Shown: positions 25,088-33,588 of the stretch, piece by piece
Layout: the number at the start of each line of letters is the position of its first letter
Position numbering within the stretch: position 1 is the stretch's first letter
DNA from: Conchiformibius kuhniae DSM 17694
GTDB lineage: Bacteria > Pseudomonadota > Gammaproteobacteria > Burkholderiales > Neisseriaceae
Assembly: GCF_000428785.1 (NCBI RefSeq)
Contig: NZ_AUAP01000013.1
Coordinates: 1-64,000, forward strand
DNA length: 64,000 nt
Direction: 5' to 3'
The notes under the pieces: generated by a model
Databases searched by the model: none
The model's input: the letters and a program-made list of their open reading frames with translations, nothing else
What the model was told of the DNA's origin: nothing
Made by a program: the position numbers and the translations under genes

Positions 25088-25444
25088 GTGAACAAACCTT
25101 TGATGTGCTTGGGCATGGTGCTGCTGGCGGCGGGCTGCACGCCCAAAACGGTGGAACAGTTGCCGTATTACAAACTGCCTGTGGTTCAGGGCATGCCTTT
25201 GGACGCGGAAGCGGTGGCGGCGGTGCGCCCCGGCATGACCCGCGAACAAGTGCAGCTTTATATCGGCACGCCCCTGCTGCGCCCCCTGTTCCGCAACGAC
25301 CGTTGGGATTATGTTTATGAGCGCACGCGCGGCGGCAAAGTGAAAGAAACCCGCACGCTGACCGTGTATTTTCAAGGCAATATGGTTTCGCGCGTTGAAG
25401 ACGGCACACCGAAGCCCGCAAACGAAGGAGTACAACAACCATGA
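25088..25444 (+). CDS. bamE: Outer membrane assembly lipoprotein BamE
   Basis: The product is 118 aa from a GTG at 25088 that follows AAAGGAAAGCC. MNKPLMCLGMVLLAAGC is a lipoprotein signal with lipobox LAAGC. The SmpA/OmlA fold signature is RPGMTREQVQLYIGTPLLRPLF followed by RWDYVYERTRGGKVKETRTLTVYF. It stabilises the BAM complex that inserts beta-barrel proteins. Its stop overlaps the dapB ATG (ATGA), so it opens a bamE-dapB-nnrD transcription unit. Confidence 0.93.
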   Translation: MNKPLMCLGMVLLAAGCTPKTVEQLPYYKLPVVQGMPLDAEAVAAVRPGMTREQVQLYIGTPLLRPLFRNDRWDYVYERTRGGKVKETRTLTVYFQGNMVSRVEDGTPKPANEGVQQP

Positions 25445-26244
25445 CCCCACCTTTAAAAATCGCCATCGCCGGAGCGGGCGGACGCATGGGCAAAACCTTG
25501 ATTGAAGCGGTGGTGCAGCGTGCGGACGTGTTGCTGTCGGGCGCATTGGAGCATGCCGCTTCGCTGGTATTGGGCAACAGCGTTGCCGCCAACGTCCGCA
25601 TCAGTGCCGATGCCGGTGCGGTATTAAAAGGCTGCGACGTGCTGATTGACTTTACCCGTCCCGATGCGTCTTTGCCCCTGATTGGTGCCTGTGCCGAACA
25701 CGGCGTAAAAATGGTCATCGGTACAACGGGCTACGATGAAGCGGGCAAAGCCGCGATTCGCGCTGCCGCCGAGCGCACCGCCATCGTGTTTGCCGCCAAC
25801 TACAGCGTGGGCGTAAATCTGACTTTCCACATTTTGGACACCGTTGCCCGCGTGCTGAACGAAGGCTACGATGTGGAAATCATCGAAGCGCACCACCGCC
25901 ACAAAATTGATGCCCCGAGCGGCACGGCATTGCGCATGGGTGAAGTGGTTGCCAACGCCTTGGGGCGCGATTTGCGCGAATGCGCCGTGTACGGGCGCGA
26001 AGGGCAGACGGGGGCGCGTAACGGGCAGACCATCGGCTTTGCCACCGTGCGCGGCGGCGACATTGTCGGCGACCACACCGTATTGTTTGCGGGCGAAGGC
26101 GAGCGCGTGGAAATCACCCACAAAGCCTCCGGACGCATGACCTTTGCGGCGGGCGCGGTGCGGGCGGCGGTGTGGCTGGCACAGCGCGACAAAGGCCTGT
26201 TCGACATGCAGGACGTATTGGGGTTGCGCCATGACACCGTTTGA
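25441..26244 (+). CDS. dapB: 4-hydroxy-tetrahydrodipicolinate reductase
   Basis: The product is 267 aa. It reduces the dihydrodipicolinate precursor in lysine/diaminopimelate synthesis. The NAD(P)H loop IAGAGGRMGKTLIEA is at the N-terminus, DFTRP..., GTTGYDEAGK, the catalytic block EIIEAHHRHKIDAPSGTALRMGE and GFATVRGGDIVGDHTVLFAG are present. It overlaps bamE by 4 bases and nnrD by 14. Confidence 0.97.
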   Translation: MTPPLKIAIAGAGGRMGKTLIEAVVQRADVLLSGALEHAASLVLGNSVAANVRISADAGAVLKGCDVLIDFTRPDASLPLIGACAEHGVKMVIGTTGYDEAGKAAIRAAAERTAIVFAANYSVGVNLTFHILDTVARVLNEGYDVEIIEAHHRHKIDAPSGTALRMGEVVANALGRDLRECAVYGREGQTGARNGQTIGFATVRGGDIVGDHTVLFAGEGERVEITHKASGRMTFAAGAVRAAVWLAQRDKGLFDMQDVLGLRHDTV

Positions 26245-27094
26245 CACCGAAACCTGCCGCCGCTATGCCTTGCAGCACTTTCCCGACATCTGCCGCGCCC
26301 GTCCCGCCGACAGCCACAAAGGCACATTCGGCACGGCGGCGGTGCTGGGCGGCAGCAAAGGCATGAGCGGCGCGGCACTGCTGGCGGGCGAAGCCGCCAT
26401 GTACGGCGGTTGCGGCAAAGTTTTGGTCGGCTTGGAACACTACCCCCCGCCGGCACACCGCGCCCGCTTGGAGCTGATGATTGACGATGCCGCCGCCGTT
26501 GCCGCCGCCGATGCCGATGTATGGATTGTCGGCTGCGGACTGGCGCAAACCGACAGCGCCGCCGCCCTGCTGCAACACGTCTGCCAACGGGCGCGCGTGC
26601 TGGTGTTGGACGCGGGCGCACTGCACCTGCTGCCCAAACACCCCCTGCCCGCCCCGTCTGCCGACACCGTGCGCGTACTCACCCCCCACCCCGGCGAAGC
26701 CGCCAAACTGCTCAAAAGCACCCCCGATGCCATCGTGCAAAACCGCGTTTGGGCGGCGCGCGAGCTGGCGACCCGCCATCAGGCTTGGGTGGTGTTGAAA
26801 GGACACGAAAGCGTGATTGCATCGGCATCGGGCTTTTTACGCATCAACCGCAACGGCAATGCCGGCTTGGCAACCGCCGGCAGTGGCGATGTATTGGCGG
26901 GACTGCTCGGCAGCCTGCTGGCACAAGGCATTGCCGTAGAACAAGCCGTTGCCGCCGCCGTCTGGCTGCACGGCGCGGCTGCCGAATGGCTGGCTGCCCG
27001 CCAAACCGGCCCCATCGGCTTGCTGGCGGGCGAACTGCCCGTTGCCGTCCGTTGGCTGCGCAACCGGCTCGTTACCGTGGCGGGCAACAATTGA
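26231..27094 (+). CDS. nnrD: ADP-dependent NAD(P)H-hydrate dehydratase
   Basis: The product is 287 aa. A ribokinase-like enzyme that repairs damaged (hydrated) NADH/NADPH. Signatures are GTAAVLGGSKGMSGAALLAGEAAMYGGCGKV, LTPHPGEAAKLL and NGNAGLATAGSGDVLAGLLGSLLAQG (seen as consecutive blocks). Only the dehydratase half is present; the NnrE epimerase domain, fused in many bacteria, is absent. The ATG at 26231 lies inside the end of dapB, so translation is likely coupled. Confidence 0.9.
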   Translation: MTPFDTETCRRYALQHFPDICRARPADSHKGTFGTAAVLGGSKGMSGAALLAGEAAMYGGCGKVLVGLEHYPPPAHRARLELMIDDAAAVAAADADVWIVGCGLAQTDSAAALLQHVCQRARVLVLDAGALHLLPKHPLPAPSADTVRVLTPHPGEAAKLLKSTPDAIVQNRVWAARELATRHQAWVVLKGHESVIASASGFLRINRNGNAGLATAGSGDVLAGLLGSLLAQGIAVEQAVAAAVWLHGAAAEWLAARQTGPIGLLAGELPVAVRWLRNRLVTVAGNN

Positions 27095-27095
27095 A

Positions 27096-27286
27096 TCGTG
27101 TCATCAATTGACCGGTAAAACACCGCGCCGTCATTCCCGCGCCTGCGGGAATCCAAGTCGAAGCACGACAAACCTTGATAAAACATGGCTTGCCAAGCAT
27201 CGGGCAATGGATTCCCGCAATGTGCGGGCATGACGGCATTTGTATATAACTGATTTAATGTAAAAAATTCAAATGATGACACACCC
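27096..27286 (+). repeat. MITE-like element, copy 6
   Basis: Starts ATCGTGTCATCAATTGACCGG and ends AAATTCAAATGATGACACACC, with arms CCGTCATTCCCGCG and GCGGGCATGACGG. It begins right after the nnrD stop codon and fills most of the gap to the HAD gene. Confidence 0.85.
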
Positions 27287-27349
27287 TGAAAAACAGCCGA
27301 ACCGCAGCACCCCTTACCAACGCCACGCTCCCCGCACAGGAATATCCCC

Positions 27350-28018
27350 ATGACCCGCCTTGCCATCTTCGACCTTGACCACACCATGATTGCCACCGAC
27401 AGCGACCATGCCTTTACCGAATTTCTCATCGAACAAGGGCTGCTGGACGCCGCCGAAGCCGCCGCACGCAACCAACAGTTTTACCAAGACTACTGCAACG
27501 GCTGCCTGAACATACACGAATACCTTGCCTTCCAACTCCGCGCCCTGCGCGACGTTTTGCCCGCAGAGCGCGACCGTCTGCACCGCCAATTCATGCGCGA
27601 AAAAATCACCCCGCACCTGCGCGACAAAGCACGGGCAACGGTCGAGCGCCACCGCCGCAACGGCGACGAACTGCTGGTGATTTCGTCCACCAACGAATTC
27701 ATCATCACCCCCATTTGCGCGGCGTTCGGCATCGGCGAAGTCATCGGCACGGCTCTGGTTTGCGATGAACGCGGCTGCTTTAGCGGCGAAATCGACGGCG
27801 TGCCGAGCTTGGGCGAAGGCAAAATCGTGCGTCTGCAACAATGGCTGCACGCACGCGGCAAATCCCGCGCCGACTACGAAACCGTGTATTTCTACAGCGA
27901 TTCCAAAAACGACCTGCCCCTGCTGCGCCATGCCGATGTGGCGGTTGCCGTCAATCCGGACGACACCCTGCGCCAAACGGCGCAAGCCGAAGGCTGGCAG
28001 ATTGAAGACTGGCGCTGA
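27350..28018 (+). CDS. HAD-IB family phosphatase (SerB-like)
   Basis: The product is 222 aa. HAD motif I is FDLDHTMIATDSDH (nucleophile Asp9), motif II is LLVISSTNEF, and motif III/IV are GEGK and YFYSDSKNDLPLLRHAD. A helical cap lies between motifs I and II, as in the phosphoserine-phosphatase-like IB subfamily. In related bacteria such proteins dephosphorylate phosphoserine or histidinol phosphate; the substrate cannot be assigned here. AGGAATATCCCC precedes the ATG. It may be read together with sstT, 81 bp downstream. Confidence 0.85.
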   Translation: MTRLAIFDLDHTMIATDSDHAFTEFLIEQGLLDAAEAAARNQQFYQDYCNGCLNIHEYLAFQLRALRDVLPAERDRLHRQFMREKITPHLRDKARATVERHRRNGDELLVISSTNEFIITPICAAFGIGEVIGTALVCDERGCFSGEIDGVPSLGEGKIVRLQQWLHARGKSRADYETVYFYSDSKNDLPLLRHADVAVAVNPDDTLRQTAQAEGWQIEDWR

Positions 28019-28099
28019 ATCCCGCCGTGCTGCGGAAACATTTGAACCGTTTTTCAAACAACTATACAATCCCCGTTTTTGATTTTGGGAAGCATCATC

Positions 28100-29335
28100 A
28101 TGTTTTGCAATACGCTGTGCCGCGTTTACCGCCGTGTCGGATTGGTGTATCAGATTATTGCCGGATTGCTGGTTGGCGCGTTTATCGGCGAAATGCTGCC
28201 TGCTGCCGTGCCGGCGGTGGCGATTTTGGGCAAGCTGTTTGTCGGCGCGTTGAAAAGTGTCGCGCCGTTTTTGGTGTTTGTATTGGTTACGGCGGCGATT
28301 GCCCAACACAATACCGAAACCAAAACCCACATTCGTCCGATTTTGCTCATGTACCTGATTGGCACGTTCAGCGCGGCGGTGGCGGCGGTGGCGGCGAGCT
28401 TCGCCTTTCCCAGCACCATGACGCTGGTGCAAAGCGGCGACCACGCGCTCAATCCGCCTTCGGGCATTGCCCAAGTGATGTCCAATTTGCTGATGAATCT
28501 GGTTGCCAATCCGATTGGCGCCTTGAGCAGTGCCAACTACATCGGCATTTTGGCGTGGGCGTTGCTGCTCGGTTTCGCCCTGCGCCGCACCGCCGCCGCC
28601 AGCACCCTGACCGCCGTTGCCGATTTGTCCAAAGCCGTTTCGGCCATTGTCGGCTGGATTATCCGTTTTGCGCCTTTGGGGATTTTGGGGCTGATGGCGG
28701 AAACCGCCGCCGCCACCGAATTCAGCAGCATGATTCGGGAATACGGCAAATTGATTTTTGTGCTGGTCGGCTGCATGGCGTTTGTCGCTTTGGTGGTCAA
28801 TCCCCTGCTGGTGTTTTGGAAAATCCGCAAAAACCCTTATCCTTTGGTATTTTTGTGCTTGCGCGAAAGCGGCATTCCCGCCTTTTTCACCCGCTCTTCC
28901 GCCGCCAACATTCCCGTGAATTTTGCTTTGGCAAAACGGCTGAACCTGCACGAAGACACTTATTCGGTGTCGCTGCCTTTGGGGGCGACCATCAATATGG
29001 CGGGCGCGGCGATTACCATTACCGTGCTGACTTTGGCGGCTGCCAACACGCAGGGCATTACGGTGGATTTTGCCACTGCTTTGCTGTTGAGCCTGATTGC
29101 CACCGTGAGCGCGTGCGGCGCATCGGGGGTGGCGGGCGGCTCGCTGCTGCTGATTCCTTTGGCGTGCAGCCTGTTCAATATTCCCAATGATGTGGCGATG
29201 AATGTGGTGGCTGTGGGTCTGATTATCGGCGTGATTCAGGATTCTGCCGAAACCGCGCTCAATTCGTCCACCGATGTGTTGTTTACCGCCGCCGCCGACA
29301 TGGGCGCGGCTGCCCAAGCGGGCAAAACGCAATAA
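28100..29335 (+). CDS. sstT: Serine/threonine:sodium symporter
   Basis: The product is 411 aa, a DAACS-family inner-membrane transporter with eight predicted helices and re-entrant loops. LSSANYIGILAWALLLGFALR and FFTRSSAANIPVNFALAKRLNLHEDTYSVSLPLGATINMAGAAITI are SstT-specific patterns (seen as consecutive blocks). The ATG at 28100 follows GGGAAGC; an ATG at 28079 is less likely. It is followed immediately by a partial MITE arm. Confidence 0.93.
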   Translation: MFCNTLCRVYRRVGLVYQIIAGLLVGAFIGEMLPAAVPAVAILGKLFVGALKSVAPFLVFVLVTAAIAQHNTETKTHIRPILLMYLIGTFSAAVAAVAASFAFPSTMTLVQSGDHALNPPSGIAQVMSNLLMNLVANPIGALSSANYIGILAWALLLGFALRRTAAASTLTAVADLSKAVSAIVGWIIRFAPLGILGLMAETAAATEFSSMIREYGKLIFVLVGCMAFVALVVNPLLVFWKIRKNPYPLVFLCLRESGIPAFFTRSSAANIPVNFALAKRLNLHEDTYSVSLPLGATINMAGAAITITVLTLAAANTQGITVDFATALLLSLIATVSACGASGVAGGSLLLIPLACSLFNIPNDVAMNVVAVGLIIGVIQDSAETALNSSTDVLFTAAADMGAAAQAGKTQ

Positions 29336-29337
29336 GC

Positions 29338-29400
29338 GGTGCCGCACCGTCATTCCCGCGCCGGCAGAAAGCCGGCAAGCATCGGGTGCGCGGGAAGGGC
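29338..29400. repeat. Truncated MITE arm
   Basis: GCACCGTCATTCCCGCGCCGGCAGAAAGCCGGCAAGCATCGGGTGCGCGGGAAGG carries one dRS3 half and the AAGCATCGGG centre of the family, with a short internal hairpin (GCCGGCAGAAAGCCGGC). Both termini are missing. Confidence 0.6.
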
Positions 29401-29435
29401 TGGATTTTTAACAGATTGATTGGAAAGGTGGCGCA

Positions 29436-29975
29436 ATGACCCCGCAAACCGTATTGGATTTTTGGTTTTCCGAAGCCAACCGCCCGTTTTGGTTTCAAAA
29501 AAGCGATGAATTTGATGCACAAATCCGCACGCGTTTCGCCGCCGTGTGGCAACAGGCAGCGCAGGGAGAACTTTATGGCTGGCGCGACAGCCTGCACGGA
29601 CGTTTGGCGGAAATCATCGTGCTGGACCAGTTTTCCCGCAATCTGCACCGCGACAGCCCGCTCGCTTTCGCGCAGGACGGCATGGCGGTGGTGCTGGCGC
29701 AGGAAGCGGTGCGGCAAGCGGGTTTCGCCGAGATGGACGTGTCCGAACGCCACATGATGCTGATGCCCCTGATGCACAGCGAAAGCCGCGCCGTGCATGT
29801 GCTGGCGGAAAAGCTGTTTGCCGAACACACCACGCCCCACGCGCTGGATTTTGAAATCAAACACAAGGTGATTATCGACCGTTTCGGGCGTTATCCGCAC
29901 CGCAACGCGGTGTTGGGGCGCGAAAGCATGGCGGAAGAAACGGCGTTTTTGCAAACGCCGGGTTCGTCTTTTTAA
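29436..29975 (+). CDS. DUF924 family protein
   Basis: The product is 179 aa, cytosolic. The family pattern VLDFWFSEANRPFWFQKSDEFD, then LAEIIVLDQFSRNLHRDSPLAFAQDGMAVVLAQEAV, MLMPLMHSES and FGRYPHRNAVLGRESMAEE marks DUF924 (YpeB-like, all-helical TPR-like fold). Its biochemical role is unknown. GGAAAGGTGGCGCA precedes the start. A perfect hairpin follows 10 bp after the stop. Confidence 0.9.
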   Translation: MTPQTVLDFWFSEANRPFWFQKSDEFDAQIRTRFAAVWQQAAQGELYGWRDSLHGRLAEIIVLDQFSRNLHRDSPLAFAQDGMAVVLAQEAVRQAGFAEMDVSERHMMLMPLMHSESRAVHVLAEKLFAEHTTPHALDFEIKHKVIIDRFGRYPHRNAVLGRESMAEETAFLQTPGSSF

Positions 29976-29985
29976 TCATGTTTCA

Positions 29986-30010
29986 GGGGCTGCACATAAA
30001 GTGCAGCCCC
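29986..30010 (+). terminator. Strong hairpin after the DUF924 gene
   Basis: A perfect 10-bp stem GGGGCTGCAC / GTGCAGCCCC with loop ATAAA. No T-run follows, so it may be a rho-independent terminator of weak class or an mRNA end stabiliser. Confidence 0.65.
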
Positions 30011-30027
30011 GTGTGTTGCCCCAATTG

Positions 30028-30220
30028 GGGCGTGTCATCAACTAACCGAAAAATCTTTGCACCGTCATTCCCGCGTAGGCGGGAATCCAACAATAAATTG
30101 CAACAAAACTTGATAAAACATCGTTTTCCAAGCATCGGGCAGTGGATTCCCACCTACGTGGGTATGACGGTATTTTCATATTCCACTGATTTTCAGCAGA
30201 AATTTAAATGATGACACGCC
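30028..30220 (+). repeat. MITE-like element, copy 8
   Basis: A complete element: GGGCGTGTCATCAACTAACCG at the left, TTTAAATGATGACACGCC at the right, with 12-base inverted ends and both internal dRS3 pairs (one diverged to CCCACCTACGTGGGTATGACGG). It separates convergent genes. Confidence 0.87.
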
Positions 30221-30243
30221 TTGGGTCGGGGATTCAAACCGAA

Positions 30244-31392
30244 TCAGCGTTTGCCGTACGCGGCTTCAAAAATGCCGATGATTTCGTCCAAATCCGCTTT
30301 GCGCGGATTGGTGAAGCCGCACACGTCTTTGAGCGAGTTTTCCGCCAGCACGGTAAAGTCTTCGCGCTTGACGCCCAATTCTTCCAGCGATTTGGGAATG
30401 CCCACGATGTCTGCCAGCTTTTTGATGGCATCAATCACGCCCAAGCCCTGCAAATCGGCGTTGTTGGCGCTTAAAATTTCGCCGACGTGGTTCAAACGCG
30501 CTTCGGCGGCGGGCATGTTGAAGGCTTCTACGTGCGGCAGCAGCAGTGCGTTGCACACGCCGTGCGGCAGGTCGTAAAAACCGCCCAATTGGTGCGCCAT
30601 CGCATGCACATAGCCCAAAGAGGCGTTGTTGAACGCCATGCCCGCCAAAAATTGTGCGTAAGCCATTTTTTCGCGGGCTTCTTTGTTGTCCGGCTCGCGC
30701 ACGGCGGTGGGCAGATACGCGGCAATCAGCTCGACGGCTTTGACGGCACAGGCATCGGTCAGGGGGTTGGCGATGGTGGAAACATAGGCTTCTACCGCGT
30801 GGGTGAGTGCGTCCATGCCGGTGGCGGCGGTGAGCGCGGCGGGCATGCCCGCCATCAGCCCCGAATCGTTGATGGAAAGGGTGGGGGTAACGTGGCTGTC
30901 CACAATCGCCATTTTCACGTGGCGCGCTTCATCGGTAATGATGGTAAAACGCGTCATTTCCGAAGCGGTGCCGGCGGTGGTGTTGATGGCAACCAAAGTC
31001 AGTTGCGGTTTTTTGGATTTGTTCAAGCCTTCGTAGTCGGCGATGTTGCCGCCGTTTGCCGCCACCAGTGCCACCGCTTTGGCGCAATCGTGGGACGAGC
31101 CGCCGCCCAGAGAAATCACAAAATCCGCGCCGCTTTCGCGCAGTTTTGCCAAGCCCGCTTCCACATTGCCCACCGTGGGGTTGGGCTGTACGCCGTCAAA
31201 CACCGCCGCTTCCACGCCTTTTGCCGCCAATTTGTCGGCAACGGTTTGCGCGATGCCCAGTTTTGCCAATGCGCCGTCGGTAACAATCAGGGCTTTTTTG
31301 AAGCCCAAGCCCGCAACTTGCGCCAAACCTTCGTCCAGTGCGCCCGCACCCAAAATATTTTGTGAGGGCATGAAAAATTGTGATGTTGCCAT
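30244..31392 (-). CDS. Iron-containing alcohol dehydrogenase
   Basis: The product is 382 aa, group III (Fe-dependent) NAD(P)-linked alcohol dehydrogenase. NAD-binding GGGSSHDCAKAVAL, NTTAGTASEMTRF, and metal ligands within DALTHAVEAYVST and GYVHAMAHQLGGFYDLPHG. MATSQFFMPSQNILGAGAL at the ATG 31392 is typical; the 69-residue upstream extension is not. The closest named relatives are YiaY/AdhB-type enzymes acting on ethanol or similar short alcohols; substrate unassigned. Monocistronic. Confidence 0.92.
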   Translation of the reverse strand: MATSQFFMPSQNILGAGALDEGLAQVAGLGFKKALIVTDGALAKLGIAQTVADKLAAKGVEAAVFDGVQPNPTVGNVEAGLAKLRESGADFVISLGGGSSHDCAKAVALVAANGGNIADYEGLNKSKKPQLTLVAINTTAGTASEMTRFTIITDEARHVKMAIVDSHVTPTLSINDSGLMAGMPAALTAATGMDALTHAVEAYVSTIANPLTDACAVKAVELIAAYLPTAVREPDNKEAREKMAYAQFLAGMAFNNASLGYVHAMAHQLGGFYDLPHGVCNALLLPHVEAFNMPAAEARLNHVGEILSANNADLQGLGVIDAIKKLADIVGIPKSLEELGVKREDFTVLAENSLKDVCGFTNPRKADLDEIIGIFEAAYGKR

Positions 31393-31601
31393 GGTGTGTT
31401 TCCTTAAATATCGGATTTGCCCCGTTGTCCGGCGGCTTGGGGCATGAAAAGAATCGGGTGCTGCCGGACCATTTTTATATCGGATTGGCAAACATATTAG
31501 ATAGAGCACCAACACTTGTCCAGCCTGTGCGCTTGCGTTTTGGTTTTTGTGATGCGTGCCATTTTTTTTCAAGATGCCGCACCGTCCGCGCCAACGCAAA
31601 A

Positions 31602-31671
31602 CGCGCCGTTATGCCCCTGCGGACATGACGGCGCGGTGTTGTTCCGGCTGATTGGCGATGCGCCCTAACGC
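31602..31671. repeat. Truncated MITE / dRS3 hairpin
   Basis: GCGCCGTTATGCC and GACATGACGGCGC pair, followed by GTGTTGTTCCGGCTGATTGGCGATGCGCCC, the outer end of the family. It mirrors the hairpin after ubiG. It lies beside the 3' end of the next gene (minus strand) and could end its transcription. Confidence 0.6.
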
Positions 31672-32354
31672 ACCATTTCTTGGGCAAGGGCTTTGATGTT
31701 CAGTTCGCGGTCTTTGATGATGCCGTTGAGCCTGCTGACTTGTCCGGCATTGCCCTTTTTTTTGGCGGAAACCAATTGGGCTTGTGCGGCGCGCAGTGCG
31801 GCGCGTTCGCGGTTGATTTCGCGCTCCAAGATTTGGCGGCGCGTCAATACGGGCTCTTTGGGCGGGGCTTTGACCGTTGCCGTTTTAACGGCGGCGGGCG
31901 CGGGGGTTTTGGCGGCGGTTTTGCTTTTGCCGCGTGGTGCGGGCGGCGGGTTACGCAACCGCACTTTCACCTTCGGCTTGACGGTTTTGACCGGCGCGGC
32001 GGGGGATTTTTCCGTTTTTTCGGGTTGGTTGCCAGCAACGGGCGGCGGCGGCAAAACGGTGATGTCGTCGTCCTGCCGTACCGTGTCCCAAATGCGGCGC
32101 AATTCTTCCGAAGCCTTTAATGTGCTTTTGGGCGCTGCCGTTTCGCCGGTGTCGGCACCGGCAAGCACGACAACGTCCGCAACGGCTTGGTCGGGCGTGT
32201 CCGAAGCGGCGGGGGCAGACGCTTCTGCCTGTACGGCGGCAGGTGCGGCAACCGTTTGCGCCGTTTCAAGCGGTGCGGCAGTCATGGGCGCGGCGCACGC
32301 GGCGGTGGCGGACAAAACAAACAAAACGGCAAAAAAACGGAACAATTTTTTCAT
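31665..32354 (-). CDS. Hypothetical lipoprotein with coiled-coil C-terminus
   Basis: The product is 229 aa. MKKLFRFFAVLFVLSATAAC is a lipoprotein-type signal (Cys20). Residues of about 22-75 are Ala/Pro/Thr-rich, about 85-165 are Pro/Lys/Ala-rich (KPKVKVRLRNPPPAPRGKSK), probably disordered and crossing the periplasm, and about 170-229 are charged and helical with heptad-like spacing (RRQILEREINRERAALRAAQ). No family recognised. The layout (lipid anchor, disordered linker, coiled coil) suggests an envelope tether. Its stop lies inside the adjacent repeat. Confidence 0.7.
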   Translation of the reverse strand: MKKLFRFFAVLFVLSATAACAAPMTAAPLETAQTVAAPAAVQAEASAPAASDTPDQAVADVVVLAGADTGETAAPKSTLKASEELRRIWDTVRQDDDITVLPPPPVAGNQPEKTEKSPAAPVKTVKPKVKVRLRNPPPAPRGKSKTAAKTPAPAAVKTATVKAPPKEPVLTRRQILEREINRERAALRAAQAQLVSAKKKGNAGQVSRLNGIIKDRELNIKALAQEMVR

Positions 32355-32479
32355 ACAACTTCAAATTTAGGTGTTTCGCACGAAACATTGTAAACCATCT
32401 CGGGCAAAATTCAACCGTTTTTGCCGTTCGTGCAGGGTGGCGATGTTTGTACCATGATGATGACGCGCCGCACGGATGG

Positions 32480-33391
32480 TTATTGCTTCATCGCCGCCGC
32501 CATCGTGCGGACATTGTGGCGGAACATATCCGCATAGCTGCGCGCGCCCGCGTCTTTGCTCAAGGCATCGGAATAAAGTTTGCCGCCGATTTTCACCCCC
32601 GTTTCTTGGGCGATGCGTGCCACCATGCGCCCGTCTTTGATGTTTTCGGTAAACACGGCTTTGAGTCCCTGTTGTTTGATTTGGCGGATAATCGCGGCAA
32701 CGGTGCGGGCAGACGGCTCGGCTTCGGTGCTGACCCCTTGCGGCGCGAGAAACACCACGCCGTAGCGTTTGCCCAAATAGCCGAAAGAATGGTGTCCGGT
32801 CAATACCTTGCGTTGCGCTGCGGGAATAGCGGCGAATTGTTGGCGGGCGAATTGGTCGAGCTGTTGCAACTGTGCGTGGTAGCGCTGCAAACGGGCGGCG
32901 TAATGCGCCTTGCCGGCGGGGTCGGCTTTGCCCAGTGCGGCGGCAACATTGGCGGCATATTGGCGCATCAGCACGGGGTCGTGCCAAACGTGCGGGTCAA
33001 ATTCGCCGTGGTGGTGGTCGTGCCCGTCTCCGTGATGGTGGTGGTGTCCGCCCGCTTCGGCTTTTATCGGCTTGATGCCCGCCGCCGCTTCGGCATAAGC
33101 GGTTTTGCTTTGTTTGACGGCACGGACGATGTCGGCTTTTTCCAAGCCCAAGCCGTTGAGCAGCACCAATTTGGCGTTGCCGATGGTTTGAATGTCGCGG
33201 GCAGTGAGGCGGTAGGCATGGGCATCGGCATCGGCACCGACCAAGTTGGTTACGCGGACGCGCTCGCCGCCGATTTGTGCGGCAACGTCGCCCAAAATAC
33301 TGAAGCTGGCAACCACCGGCAGGGGTTCGGCAAACGCGCCCGCCGCCCACAGCAGCGCAAGTACGAAAACAGATTGGATTTTGCGTAACAT
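32480..33391 (-). CDS. znuA: Zinc ABC transporter substrate-binding protein
   Basis: The product is 303 aa from the third of three consecutive ATGs (33391), which is best placed after AAGGG. The signal peptide is MLRKIQSVFVLALLWAAGAF. The cluster-A-I metal-binding fold has a His-rich mobile loop (GGHHHHHGDGHDHHHGEF at about 117-134), followed by DPHVWHDP, LTGHHSFGYLGKRYG and a C-terminal ENIKDGR. The long His loop and a Zur-like operator favour zinc over manganese. It lies about 19 kb away from znuC/znuB, whereas the three are contiguous in Neisseria. Confidence 0.93.
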   Translation of the reverse strand: MLRKIQSVFVLALLWAAGAFAEPLPVVASFSILGDVAAQIGGERVRVTNLVGADADAHAYRLTARDIQTIGNAKLVLLNGLGLEKADIVRAVKQSKTAYAEAAAGIKPIKAEAGGHHHHHGDGHDHHHGEFDPHVWHDPVLMRQYAANVAAALGKADPAGKAHYAARLQRYHAQLQQLDQFARQQFAAIPAAQRKVLTGHHSFGYLGKRYGVVFLAPQGVSTEAEPSARTVAAIIRQIKQQGLKAVFTENIKDGRMVARIAQETGVKIGGKLYSDALSKDAGARSYADMFRHNVRTMAAAMKQ

Positions 33392-33444
33392 CATCATGCC
33401 CTTAATTATCGTGCGTGAAAAAAGGAACATTGTACACGATTTGA

Positions 33445-33459
33445 TGTTATGGTGTAACA
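33445..33459 (-). promoter_or_regulatory. Zur-like operator of znuA
   Basis: TGTTATGGTGTAACA: perfect outer arms TGTTA / TAACA, and 14 of 15 matches to TGTTATDNHATAACA as recalled for neisserial Zur. It overlaps GTTACA (-35, minus 33458-33453), which is 18 bases from TACAAT (33434-33429). Flank ATTCGG is shared with the znuC operator. Confidence 0.78.
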
Positions 33460-33502
33460 TTCGGCGCGGATTTTGGTGCATGGACAAGCCAAAGGGGTGA
33501 TT

Positions 33503-33586
33503 ATGCCGAGCATGGCAGCCAAAATTGTGATGGAATGTGCCGTGCCGATGAGTAAAGTCATTTTCAATTTCAAACAGGAGCAATAA
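33503..33586 (+). CDS. 27-aa ORF before the first AT-rich gene
   Basis: ATG at 33503, six bases after AAGGGG, to TAA at 33584-33586, two bases before the ATG of the next gene. Its C-terminal end MSKVIFNFKQEQ is matched by a second mini-ORF (MSHLIFKQMWVN, 34146-34184) in front of the paralogous gene. It could be a leader peptide or the 3' remnant of a lost gene. Confidence 0.4.
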   Translation: MPSMAAKIVMECAVPMSKVIFNFKQEQ

Positions 33587-33588
33587 AT

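Noticed and set aside
24949..25146. 66-residue N-terminal extension of the cation antiporter
   Set aside because: It overlaps the divergent bamE start region, lacks family-like sequence, and the ATG at 24948 begins the conserved first helix.
26144..26230. 29-codon upstream extension of nnrD
   Set aside because: It lies wholly inside dapB in another frame and precedes the family-conserved start; the ATG at 26231 fits the family length.
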